The translations under genes and the position numbers were made by a program. Shown in pieces: positions 1 through 5,915 of a DNA stretch of 11,635 nucleotides. Each line of letters begins with the position of its first letter. Position 1 is the first letter of the stretch. The DNA is from Spirochaetia bacterium (GTDB lineage Bacteria > Spirochaetota > Spirochaetia > Treponematales > Breznakiellaceae). The notes beneath the pieces were generated by a model. That model worked only from the letters and a program-made list of their open reading frames with translations, ran no database searches and was not told the origin of the DNA. The stretch covers positions 1 through 11,635 of the forward strand of contig BOBI01000063.1 of NCBI GenBank assembly GCA_026002305.1, written 5' to 3'.

Positions 1-12
1 CTCTCTCATATT

Positions 13-37
13 GTACGTCACGTACGCGTCAAGACGC
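13..37. repeat. Two adjacent perfect palindromes
   Basis: GTACGT-C-ACGTAC occupies 13-25 and GCGTC-AA-GACGC occupies 26-37, back to back. They lie in the putative leader of the leftward promoter at 85-114 and could be an operator or RNA hairpins. No T-tract follows on the + strand, so a terminator in that direction is unlikely. Confidence 0.5.
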
Positions 38-84
38 ATTAGAATTTTTGTCGGTTTCGGTAACCTGCTAACCTGCATAAGGAT

Positions 85-114
85 AGTATAGGCATGAGGG
101 GGCAAAAATTTCAA
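85..114 (-). promoter_or_regulatory. Candidate leftward sigma-70 promoter
   Basis: Read on the minus strand there is TTGAAA (109-114), an 18-bp spacer and TATACT (85-90), each box one mismatch from consensus. The transcript would leave the window to the left. Its leader would contain a doubled GCAGGTTA (tandem on the + strand at about 61-76) and the palindromes at 13-37. The gene served is not in the window. Confidence 0.4.
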
Positions 115-146
115 GTTTTTTGAGGGGGAAAGTGACGTAGACATAA

Positions 147-272
147 CAGCAATTCTCATTTTACATCAATAATGACAAGATCAACCACGAAATTCACGAA
201 AAAAACCGAAAAAGAAAATTGAAGAATTAATCACGAACCACACGAACCACACGAACAAAATGAGAACTGCTG
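147..272. repeat. Inverted repeat enclosing the nonamer array, site 1
   Basis: The left arm CAGCAATTCTCATTTT (147-162) is the inverse complement of the right arm at 257-272 with one mismatch in 16 bp. The 94 bp between the arms hold the CACGAA repeats. This could be a REP/MITE-like intergenic element or a long-range RNA stem downstream of the Uma2 gene; the sequence does not decide between them. Confidence 0.6.
232..258. repeat. 9-bp tandem repeat (CACGAACMA x3)
   Basis: Three adjacent nonamers: CACGAACCA, CACGAACCA, CACGAACAA. Two further CACGAA cores 9 bp apart occur at 186 and 195, so the array probably once extended further left. It lies just downstream of the copy 1 Uma2 stop codon. Confidence 0.8.
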
Positions 273-937
273 CAGTGCGTTCAACAATTTCATTCTTCGG
301 AAAAGACTTCCGGCATTTTTATTTCCAAGCCGGGCAGAATGGTAACCGGCACGGTATCGGTTTCTTCGTAGGCGGCAACCTTATAGCCGCCGTTTTCAAG
401 AAGGCAAACTTGAATAGTTGATCGGTCGGGATCGATAATCCAGTACTCGCGCACCCCCGCCTGAGCATACTTGCGGAACTTTAAAACCATATCCTTACTA
501 GCGCTAGAAGGCGAAAGAATCTCCACCACCATGTCGGGCGCACCCTCGCACCCCTTCTCGCCCAATTTTGCACGATCACACATAACCACAATATCGGGCT
601 CAAAATATACCGCATCACTGTAATCGGTTTTAGGCCACAAGCGCACACCAAAAGGCGCGGGATAAACTTTCCCCTTTTCGGGTTTGTCTCGTAAAAACGT
701 CCAAATAATTGCAGACATATTCATAACAATTGCTTGATGTTTGGTTGTAGGAGCCGGCATCTCATAGACCTCCCCGTCAATAATTTCGGCACGGTAATCG
801 TCCGGCCACTGGAGGCAGTCTTTGTATGTCCAACATTCTTTTTCTGCTAATTTTAAAGAGGCGCTCATGGTTTATATGGTAATATTTATTTTGCCTGTTT
901 AACAAGGTAAAACATTAGAAACGTTAGTAGCGGTGGC
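250..937. repeat. Direct duplication unit, copy 1 (carries Uma2 gene)
   Basis: This segment aligns end to end with 1051-1732. The offset is 801 bp before the variable patch and 795 bp after it. I count 9 single-base differences in about 631 aligned positions, excluding 667-723. The left boundary falls inside the CACGAACMA nonamer array and the right boundary is the GTAGCGRTGGC sequence upstream of the gene. Confidence 0.93.
290..868 (-). CDS. Uma2 family PD-(D/E)XK nuclease-fold protein, copy 1
   Basis: This 192-residue protein matches the Uma2 family (PF05685, formerly DUF820), a restriction-endonuclease-like fold of unsettled cellular role. Family marks seen: AEIIDGEVYEM at 27-37, the conserved H44 after the APTTK loop, PDIVV (D92), VVEILSPSS (E116), the D126/K130 helix and YWIIDP at 142-147. 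D92 and E116 fit the two acidic residues of the nuclease core. The ExK lysine position is a leucine, as is usual for this family, so K130 or a nearby lysine may substitute. The ATG is preceded directly by an in-frame TAA, so no longer start is possible, yet there is no Shine-Dalgarno. It is a tandem near-duplicate of the next gene upstream (1091-1663) but differs from it across residues 49-68. Cytoplasmic, with no signal peptide or membrane segment. Biological role unknown. Confidence 0.9.
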   Translation of the reverse strand: MSASLKLAEKECWTYKDCLQWPDDYRAEIIDGEVYEMPAPTTKHQAIVMNMSAIIWTFLRDKPEKGKVYPAPFGVRLWPKTDYSDAVYFEPDIVVMCDRAKLGEKGCEGAPDMVVEILSPSSASKDMVLKFRKYAQAGVREYWIIDPDRSTIQVCLLENGGYKVAAYEETDTVPVTILPGLEIKMPEVFSEE

Positions 938-1002
938 GGGCATAGCCGCTTGAATCTACAAAGACAAAAGTGGACATTTCTATATTTTACTATCGTTCTA
1001 GC

Positions 1003-1073
1003 CAGCAATTCTCAAACTTAAAGAAATTTAACCACGAACAGAACGAACACCACGAACAAAATGAGAACTGCTG
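1003..1073. repeat. Inverted repeat enclosing the nonamer array, site 2
   Basis: CAGCAATTCTCA (1003-1014) pairs with TGAGAACTGCTG (1062-1073) with one mismatch in 12 bp. The structure is the same as at 147-272, but the interior is only 47 bp and largely different apart from the nonamers. Confidence 0.55.
1033..1059. repeat. 9-bp tandem repeat (CACGAACMA x3), second site
   Basis: Three nonamers with more drift: CACGAACAG, AACGAACAC, CACGAACAA. It occupies the same position relative to the copy 2 Uma2 gene as 232-258 does to copy 1. Confidence 0.75.
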
Positions 1074-1732
1074 CAGTGCGTTCAACAATTTCATTCTTCG
1101 GAAAAGACTTCCGGCATTTTTATTTCCAAGCCGGGCAGAATGGTAACCGGCACGGTATCGGTTTCTTCGTAGGCGGCAACCCTATAGCCGCCGTTTTCAA
1201 GAAGGCAAACTTGAATAGTTGATCGGTCGGGATCGATAATCCAGTACTCGCGCACCCCCGCCTGAGCATATTTGCGGAACTTTAAAACCATATCCTTACT
1301 AGCGCTAGAAGGCGAAAGAATCTCCACCACCATGTCGGGCGCACCTTCGCACCCCTTCTCGCCCAATTTTGCACGATCACACATAACCACAATATCGGGC
1401 TCAAAATATACCGGATCACTGTAATCGGTTTTAGGCCACAAGCGCACACCAAAAGGCGCAGGATAAATTCGTTCCTGCTTTCCTTTTAGAAAATTTCCAA
1501 AAAGTATCGTTAAATTTCTAACAATTGCTTGATGTTTGGTTGTAGGAGCCGGCATCTCATAGACCTCCCCGTCAATAATTTCGGCACGGTAATCGTCCGG
1601 CCACTGGAGGCAGTCTCTGTATGTCCAACATTCTTTTTCTGCTAATTTTAAAGAGGCGCTCATGGTTTATACGGTAACATTTATTTTGCCTGTTTAACAA
1701 GGTAAAACATTAGAAACGTTAGTAGCGATGGC
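1051..1732. repeat. Direct duplication unit, copy 2 (carries Uma2 gene)
   Basis: Partner of 250-937. It includes the whole Uma2 coding region, about 70 bp upstream of its ATG and about 40 bp after its stop. The segment 1468-1518 corresponds to the unalignable 667-723 of copy 1. A 113-bp unique spacer (938-1050) separates the two units. Confidence 0.93.
1091..1663 (-). CDS. Uma2 family PD-(D/E)XK nuclease-fold protein, copy 2
   Basis: This is a 190-residue paralogue of the gene at 290-868. It keeps the same Uma2 motifs: EIIDGEVYEM, H44, PDIVV, VVEILSPSS, the D/K helix and YWIIDP, the later ones shifted by -2. Outside the variable patch it differs from copy 1 at only three residues (K16R, A85P and K163R in copy-1 numbering). 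Residues 49-66 (RNLTILFGNF, then LKGKQERI) replace the 20-residue patch of copy 1, so the copies differ by a 6-bp in-frame length change. There is again no Shine-Dalgarno, and an in-frame TAA abuts the ATG. Both genes point the same way, so they could be co-transcribed from upstream of 1663, although I found no convincing promoter there. As for all Uma2 proteins, nuclease activity is inferred from the fold, not demonstrated here. Confidence 0.9.
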   Translation of the reverse strand: MSASLKLAEKECWTYRDCLQWPDDYRAEIIDGEVYEMPAPTTKHQAIVRNLTILFGNFLKGKQERIYPAPFGVRLWPKTDYSDPVYFEPDIVVMCDRAKLGEKGCEGAPDMVVEILSPSSASKDMVLKFRKYAQAGVREYWIIDPDRSTIQVCLLENGGYRVAAYEETDTVPVTILPGLEIKMPEVFSEE

Positions 1733-1850
1733 TTATTATCGGTGCAGTTTAACATCCCGTAAGTTTAATGCCGCAACATTTCCTACAAATATGTAATAAA
1801 TGTTCTGAAAATTACTTATATGTGATAACAGGCAATGGACATTGGAAAAA

Positions 1851-1870
1851 CCCGCCACAAACCGGGCGGG
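1851..1870 (-). terminator. Hairpin plus T-tract, minus-strand terminator
   Basis: On the minus strand CCCGCC pairs with GGCGGG across an 8-nt loop and is followed directly by TTTTT. It would stop transcription coming leftward out of glnN before it reaches the Uma2 genes. There is no minus-strand gene for it to serve, so it may be an insulator or a chance hairpin. Confidence 0.4.
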
Positions 1871-1897
1871 GGTAGCGGCGTGCGGCTTATGCGCCAA

Positions 1898-1946
1898 AGG
1901 CATTTTTATTTCTGCTTGTGTTAAATAGGCAAGAATAAAAATGCCT
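1898..1946. promoter_or_regulatory. 13-bp perfect dyad upstream of glnN, candidate activator site
   Basis: AGGCATTTTTATT (1898-1910) and AATAAAAATGCCT (1934-1946) are perfect inverse complements with 23 bp between them. The centre lies about 80 bp upstream of the transcription start predicted from the sigma-54 boxes, in the range where enhancer-binding proteins of the NtrC/NifA class bind. It lies upstream of that start, so a DNA role fits better than an RNA leader hairpin. It is not the classical NtrC consensus, so the binding protein is unknown. Confidence 0.5.
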
Positions 1947-1974
1947 AGAGCAGAGTTGCTTCCCTTTCTTACTC

Positions 1975-1991
1975 TTGGCACAAAGTTTGCT
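1975..1991 (+). promoter_or_regulatory. Sigma-54 (-24/-12) promoter of glnN
   Basis: TTGGCAC, five bases, then TTGCT, with exactly 10 bp between the invariant GG (1977-1978) and GC (1989-1990). This matches the RpoN consensus. The predicted start is near 2002, giving a leader of about 19 nt that just contains the ribosome binding site AGGAG at 2011-2015. Sigma-54 control of a glutamine synthetase implies activation by an enhancer-binding protein, presumably under nitrogen limitation. Confidence 0.8.
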
Positions 1992-2020
1992 ACAAATTCA
2001 ATAAAACACAAGGAGTAATA

Positions 2021-4141
2021 ATGACGGAGATTGATTTTGTTAAGACGCCTGTTGCGACGCTTTATGGGTCGAACAGTTTTTCTAATGCGCTTATGCGGGA
2101 GAAGTTGCCCAAGAATACCTACAAGGAGATTCTTGCGGTACAGGCAGGGGAGAAGGAGCTGACGCTGGATGTGGCGCAGGTTGTGGCGGCGGCGATGCGC
2201 GATTGGGCGATTGCAAAAGGGGCAAGCCATTATACGCATTGGTTTCAGCCGCTTACAGGTATTACCGCGGAAAAGCACGATTCGTTTATTTCTCCTACGG
2301 GCGATGGGCGTGTGATTATGGAATTTTCCGGCAAAGAGCTTATTAAGGGCGAGCCTGATGCGTCGAGTTTTCCTTCCGGCGGTCTGCGCGCCACTTTCGA
2401 GGCTCGTGGTTATACTGCTTGGGATGTTACCAGCCCCGCCTTTTTGAAACAGGACAAAACCGGCACTACTTTGTGTATTCCTACGGCTTTTATCAGCTAC
2501 TACGGGCACGCGCTGGATAAAAAGGTGCCGCTTCTACGCTCGATGGACGCGCTGGATAAACAGGCGATGCGTGTGTTGAATGCGCTTGGCAATACTACCG
2601 CAAAGCACGTTTTTACAACTGTAGGGCCGGAGCAGGAATATTTCCTTGTTGATAAGACATATTTTGATCAGCGTCCGGACCTTCTTCTTACCGGCCGCAC
2701 GGTATTCGGCAATGTACCGGCAAAGGGTCAGGAGATGGAGGACCACTACTTTGGCGCTATCAAGGAGCGTGTTGCCGCTTTTATGCGCGAACTTAATGTT
2801 GAACTGTGGAAACTTGGTATCGCAGCGAAAACACAGCATAATGAGGTTGCGCCGAATCAGTTTGAAATCGCGCCTGTTTACAGTAATACCACCAGCGCCG
2901 TTGACGCGAATCAGCTTGTTATGGAAACCCTGCACAGTGTTGCGCGTCGTCACGGTATGGAGGCCTTGTTGCATGAAAAACCGTTTGCCGGTGTAAACGG
3001 TTCCGGCAAGCACAACAACTGGTCGCTTGGTACGGACGATGGCATAAACCTGTTTGAGCCCGGCGAAAACCCCGAAAGTAACGCCCGTTTCCTGCTTTTT
3101 GCCTCGGCGGTGGTCGAGGCTGTAGACCGCTATGCGCTGCTTTTAAGATCGTCGGTTGCCACAAGCGGCAACGAACACCGGTTGGGCGCCAACGAAGCGC
3201 CCCCCGCAATCGTTTCTATATTTTTTGGCGGCCCACTTACCGAAATCTTTGATAACATTGCCGACGGAAAAGCCGGACATCACGCGGGCTCATCGGGCAG
3301 CATAAAACTTGGCGTAACCAGCCTTCCCGCACTGCCGAAAGATGTGTCCGACCGGAACAGGACAAGCCCGTTTGCATTTACCGGCAACAAATTTGAATTC
3401 CGCATGGTAGGCTCCGCGCAGTCAATCGCCACGCCGAATACCTATCTTAACGTTGCTGTTGCCCAGATTTTAAGTGAATTCGCCGACAAATTGGAAAAAG
3501 CGTCCAACAAAAACGAAACAATTCAGGATATTATTAAAGAATCTTACGGGAAACACCGCAAAGTGGTCTTTAACGGCAACGGGTATTCCGAAGAATGGGT
3601 GCGCGAAGCGGAGCGCCGGGGCTTGCCGAATGTTATTTCAACGCCGGATGCCCTTCAGGTGCTGCTTTCAAACGAGGTTGTCAGCCTTTTCGAGAGGCAC
3701 AAGGTGCTTTCTAAAGACGAAATGGAAAGCCGGTATCATATTTACCTTGAAAAATATTCAAAACAGATCAACATAGAAGCCGGTGTGATGATCGAAATGT
3801 CACGCCGCCAGATTTTCCCCGCAGTAAGTGAATACGCCGCCGCATTATCGCGCGATGCCGTCGCCCTTGCCGCAATTCACGCAACAAGCGCCCCGCAGGA
3901 AAAACGGGCAAAACGTATTGCAGATTTAGCAAGCGAACTTTTTGAGGAAAATACAAAACTGGAAGCCGTTCTTGCCTCTGCAAATCAGGCAGACGACACC
4001 TTCTCGCAGGCAAAAATCTTTAACGAAAAGGTCCGCGCCGCCATGGACGCCGTGCGCAGCAAAGCCGATGCCCTTGAAAAGATCGTCGCAAAGAAGGCTT
4101 GGCCGTTCCCCGAATTCGAAGAACTACTGTTTAAACTTTGA
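2021..4141 (+). CDS. glnN: Glutamine synthetase type III (GSIII)
   Basis: This 706-residue protein has the length and motifs of GSIII, the large oligomeric glutamine synthetase found in Bacteroidetes, cyanobacteria, spirochaetes and others. It makes glutamine from glutamate, ammonium and ATP in the cytoplasm. Visible blocks: FSGKELIKGEPD and SFPSGGLRATFEARGYTAWD (about 102-135), GPEQEYFLVDK (202-212), NEVAPNQFEIAPVY (274-287), HEKPFAGVNGSGKHNNWSLG (318-337), GNEHRLGANEAPPAI (383-397) and FTGNKFEFRMVGS (453-465). These cover the metal-, glutamate- and ATP-binding regions. A helical C-terminal part (about 600-690) completes the GSIII architecture. The ATG is set by AGGAG with a 5-nt spacer. The gene stands alone between a sigma-54 promoter and a strong terminator, so it is probably monocistronic and nitrogen-regulated. 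No adenylylation-type GSI or PII gene is adjacent. Confidence 0.97.
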   Translation: MTEIDFVKTPVATLYGSNSFSNALMREKLPKNTYKEILAVQAGEKELTLDVAQVVAAAMRDWAIAKGASHYTHWFQPLTGITAEKHDSFISPTGDGRVIMEFSGKELIKGEPDASSFPSGGLRATFEARGYTAWDVTSPAFLKQDKTGTTLCIPTAFISYYGHALDKKVPLLRSMDALDKQAMRVLNALGNTTAKHVFTTVGPEQEYFLVDKTYFDQRPDLLLTGRTVFGNVPAKGQEMEDHYFGAIKERVAAFMRELNVELWKLGIAAKTQHNEVAPNQFEIAPVYSNTTSAVDANQLVMETLHSVARRHGMEALLHEKPFAGVNGSGKHNNWSLGTDDGINLFEPGENPESNARFLLFASAVVEAVDRYALLLRSSVATSGNEHRLGANEAPPAIVSIFFGGPLTEIFDNIADGKAGHHAGSSGSIKLGVTSLPALPKDVSDRNRTSPFAFTGNKFEFRMVGSAQSIATPNTYLNVAVAQILSEFADKLEKASNKNETIQDIIKESYGKHRKVVFNGNGYSEEWVREAERRGLPNVISTPDALQVLLSNEVVSLFERHKVLSKDEMESRYHIYLEKYSKQINIEAGVMIEMSRRQIFPAVSEYAAALSRDAVALAAIHATSAPQEKRAKRIADLASELFEENTKLEAVLASANQADDTFSQAKIFNEKVRAAMDAVRSKADALEKIVAKKAWPFPEFEELLFKL

Positions 4142-4178
4142 TCGATATAAAAGTATAGAGGCATAAAAGAGGTGATTT

Positions 4179-4212
4179 AGGCGTTACGGCATTGCCGGTA
4201 ACGCCTTTTTTT
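4179..4212 (+). terminator. Intrinsic terminator of glnN
   Basis: AGGCGTTAC (4179-4187) pairs perfectly with GTAACGCCT (4198-4206) around a short GGC/GCC inner stem, followed by a run of seven T (4206-4212). It lies 38 nt after the glnN stop and separates glnN from the rubredoxin gene. Confidence 0.92.
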
Positions 4213-4226
4213 ATGTATTATATATG

Positions 4227-4232
4227 TATAAT
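4227..4232 (+). promoter_or_regulatory. Candidate -10 box of the rubredoxin gene
   Basis: There is a perfect TATAAT 34 bp upstream of the ATG. The matching -35 region falls in the T-run of the glnN terminator and has no good TTGACA, so the promoter is plausible but only half supported. Confidence 0.4.
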
Positions 4233-4266
4233 CAATTTAAGGCACACATCGCGCCAAGGAGGAAAT

Positions 4267-4389
4267 ATGAAAAAATGGGTATGTGTCATTTGCGGCTACG
4301 TCCACGAAGGCAATGAACCACCGGCAGCCTGTCCGCTCTGTAACGCACCGGCTACAAAATTCGAAGAGCAAAAACCCATAGGTGGTTGA
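4267..4389 (+). CDS. Short rubredoxin-like protein
   Basis: A 40-residue protein with two CxxC knuckles, CVICG (C6, C9) and CPLCN (C22, C25), which bind a single iron in a rubredoxin Fe(Cys)4 site. Classical rubredoxins have about 52 residues. This one resembles the shorter rubredoxin domain at the C-terminus of rubrerythrins (WVCxxCGYVHEG ... CPxCxAPxxKFE), here as a free-standing protein. It probably acts as a small cytoplasmic electron carrier, for example to a peroxide or superoxide reductase, but no partner is adjacent. The start is fixed by AAGGAGG at 4256-4262. An in-frame upstream ATG at 4192 would place the N-terminus inside the glnN terminator and is unlikely. It has its own candidate -10 box. 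Confidence 0.88.
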   Translation: MKKWVCVICGYVHEGNEPPAACPLCNAPATKFEEQKPIGG

Positions 4390-4567
4390 TGCCCCCTTTT
4401 TAATGCCGCACCGTCAAAAATAGGGAGTGATTGTACGTGTGCGGTTTACTACCGCTTTAGAAGAACCGCCGCAGAGCCCTCGCACGCAAGCAGGTGCGTA
4501 GCGTGCAGACGGTATTAAGCCAAAACACGGACAATAATACAGAATATCCTGAACATAAACTTCCTGC

Positions 4568-5911
4568 TCAACAAGGCTCGTCTTCAGACGATTCCCGCTT
4601 TTCATGAACGGGGCGCTTGGAAGATGTAAGCCGTGCTAATAACACCGGGTACACAGGACGCGAACCGATTAAATCAGATGTAACAAATGCGGTAAAACAC
4701 ACCAGCACGAGTGCGTAGAGGCGGCTCATACTGCCGCACATTTCCAAAATCAGTATGACACCGGTTAGCGGGGCTTTGACAACGCCGGTAAAAAACGCAG
4801 CCATGCCCAAAATGACAAAGTTGAGCGTCTGCGTCTCAGAAATAAAACCGAGCATATTGAGGAATTGTGCAAGGGCGCTGCCGAGCAATGCCCCGCATGC
4901 AAGAAGCGGTAGAAAAATTCCACCGGCGGTTCCGGATCCATAACACACACCGGTAAAAAGAATTTTACCGGCAAGCAGTAATGCAATAACCAACAGCGGG
5001 CGCTGTTCAAAGGCAAGCGATTCAATCAGTGCATGCCCTCCTCCGGTAAGGTCGAAACACATAAAACCGATTGGTACGGAAATCAGCAGTGGCAGCACCG
5101 GACGAACAAGCGGGGGAATCCGCACTTTGTTGTAAAAGTCGAGGAACCAATAGAGCGTCCGTTTAAAAACATCACCCAGCAGAGCGCAGAGAATGCCCAG
5201 CAAAATCACCCACGGAACAGCGTACAGCGGCAGGTCGGTAACAGCACCAAAATTGAACACGGGGCGGGACCCGAAAAAAAAGCCTGCTACCGCGTCAGCC
5301 GTTATCGATGCCGCCATGGTACAAGTCAAATACATAGATGACATGGGCGCGCCCAGTTCTTCAATCGCAAAGAGCGCGCCCGAAAGCGGGGCGCTAAAAG
5401 CGGCGGCAAGACCCGCGGCAGCGGCGCTTGTAACCAAAACCTTGCGCTCGTTGTGGGGGCGGTGAAAAACCGACAGCACCCCCTTTCCAACATACGCACC
5501 GATTTGGATCGACGGCCCTTCGCGTCCCAACGAAAGTCCCGCGCCTATACCCAAAACACCGGTGAGTATTTTGAGGGGTAGCTCCGGCTTCCAATTCAAC
5601 ACCATAAGGTGATTGAGCGTCCCCTTAATTTGAGGAATACCGCTCCCCTTAATCATAGGGAATGTTTTTGCCGCCCAGCCTAGGAAAAGTCCTATGACGA
5701 CGATCACGAGAATCCACGCAACCGTCCAGTAGACAGGTGCGTCCAGAAGCGCGTTATATAGCTGCTTGCGCAGAATGTCTGTCTTACTAATCAAGGCGCG
5801 GAATATGACGATTACAAAGCCAACCGTCAGCCCGATAATCACGCTTTCAAAAACAATCGCTAATTTGGAACTGTACAGTTTAACAAAGATTGAATCCTTT
5901 CCCGTTCTCAC
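4568..5911 (-). CDS. ClC-family H+/Cl- exchange transporter
   Basis: A 447-residue integral membrane protein of the ClC family that moves chloride (or similar anions) across the inner membrane. The anion-pathway signatures are present: GSGIP (89-93), GREGP (129-133) with gating glutamate E131, GIFLP (331-335) and the late tyrosine Y421 in SRPVYPVLL. The inner proton glutamate is also kept: E185 in FAIEE aligns with E203 of E. coli ClC-ec1. With both glutamates present, proton-coupled exchange is more likely than a channel. The motifs are not those of the fluoride-exporting ClC-F branch. There is no C-terminal CBS domain; the tail is short and charged. The start is GTG, 4 nt after the stop of the lipoprotein gene upstream and without a clear Shine-Dalgarno, which suggests translational coupling. 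I see no strong terminator after it. Confidence 0.94.
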   Translation of the reverse strand: MRTGKDSIFVKLYSSKLAIVFESVIIGLTVGFVIVIFRALISKTDILRKQLYNALLDAPVYWTVAWILVIVVIGLFLGWAAKTFPMIKGSGIPQIKGTLNHLMVLNWKPELPLKILTGVLGIGAGLSLGREGPSIQIGAYVGKGVLSVFHRPHNERKVLVTSAAAAGLAAAFSAPLSGALFAIEELGAPMSSMYLTCTMAASITADAVAGFFFGSRPVFNFGAVTDLPLYAVPWVILLGILCALLGDVFKRTLYWFLDFYNKVRIPPLVRPVLPLLISVPIGFMCFDLTGGGHALIESLAFEQRPLLVIALLLAGKILFTGVCYGSGTAGGIFLPLLACGALLGSALAQFLNMLGFISETQTLNFVILGMAAFFTGVVKAPLTGVILILEMCGSMSRLYALVLVCFTAFVTSDLIGSRPVYPVLLARLTSSKRPVHEKRESSEDEPC

Positions 5912-5915
5912 AATT

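Noticed and set aside
186..258. CACGAA repeats as a possible CRISPR array
   Set aside because: The units are 9 bp and directly adjacent, with no spacers; this is a minisatellite-type tandem repeat.
966..987. AAAAGTGGACATTTCTATAT-like sequence that resembles some insertion sequence ends
   Set aside because: There is only one end, with no matching inverted partner, target duplication or transposase remnant nearby.
290..1663. Tandem Uma2 genes as a toxin-antitoxin or restriction-modification pair
   Set aside because: Both products are the same family, with no methylase, antitoxin or DNA-binding partner beside them. A duplication explains the pair.
1736..2509. Long open frame (257 codons) on the minus strand over the glnN promoter and 5' end
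   Set aside because: It is antisense to well-conserved GSIII sequence, its product is basic and low in recognisable motifs, and it runs over the sigma-54 promoter and dyad. It is best explained by the codon bias of glnN.
4192..4266. Upstream in-frame ATG extending the rubredoxin by 25 residues
   Set aside because: The extension would begin inside the glnN terminator hairpin. The ATG at 4267 has a near-perfect AAGGAGG and gives the exact family start.
4414..4605. Small minus-strand frame after the ClC gene
   Set aside because: It overlaps the ClC 3' end, has no ribosome binding site and shows no family motif. The region 4390-4567 holds only weak hairpins (for example 4441-4455 and 4482-4506) without T-tracts, so no terminator is called.
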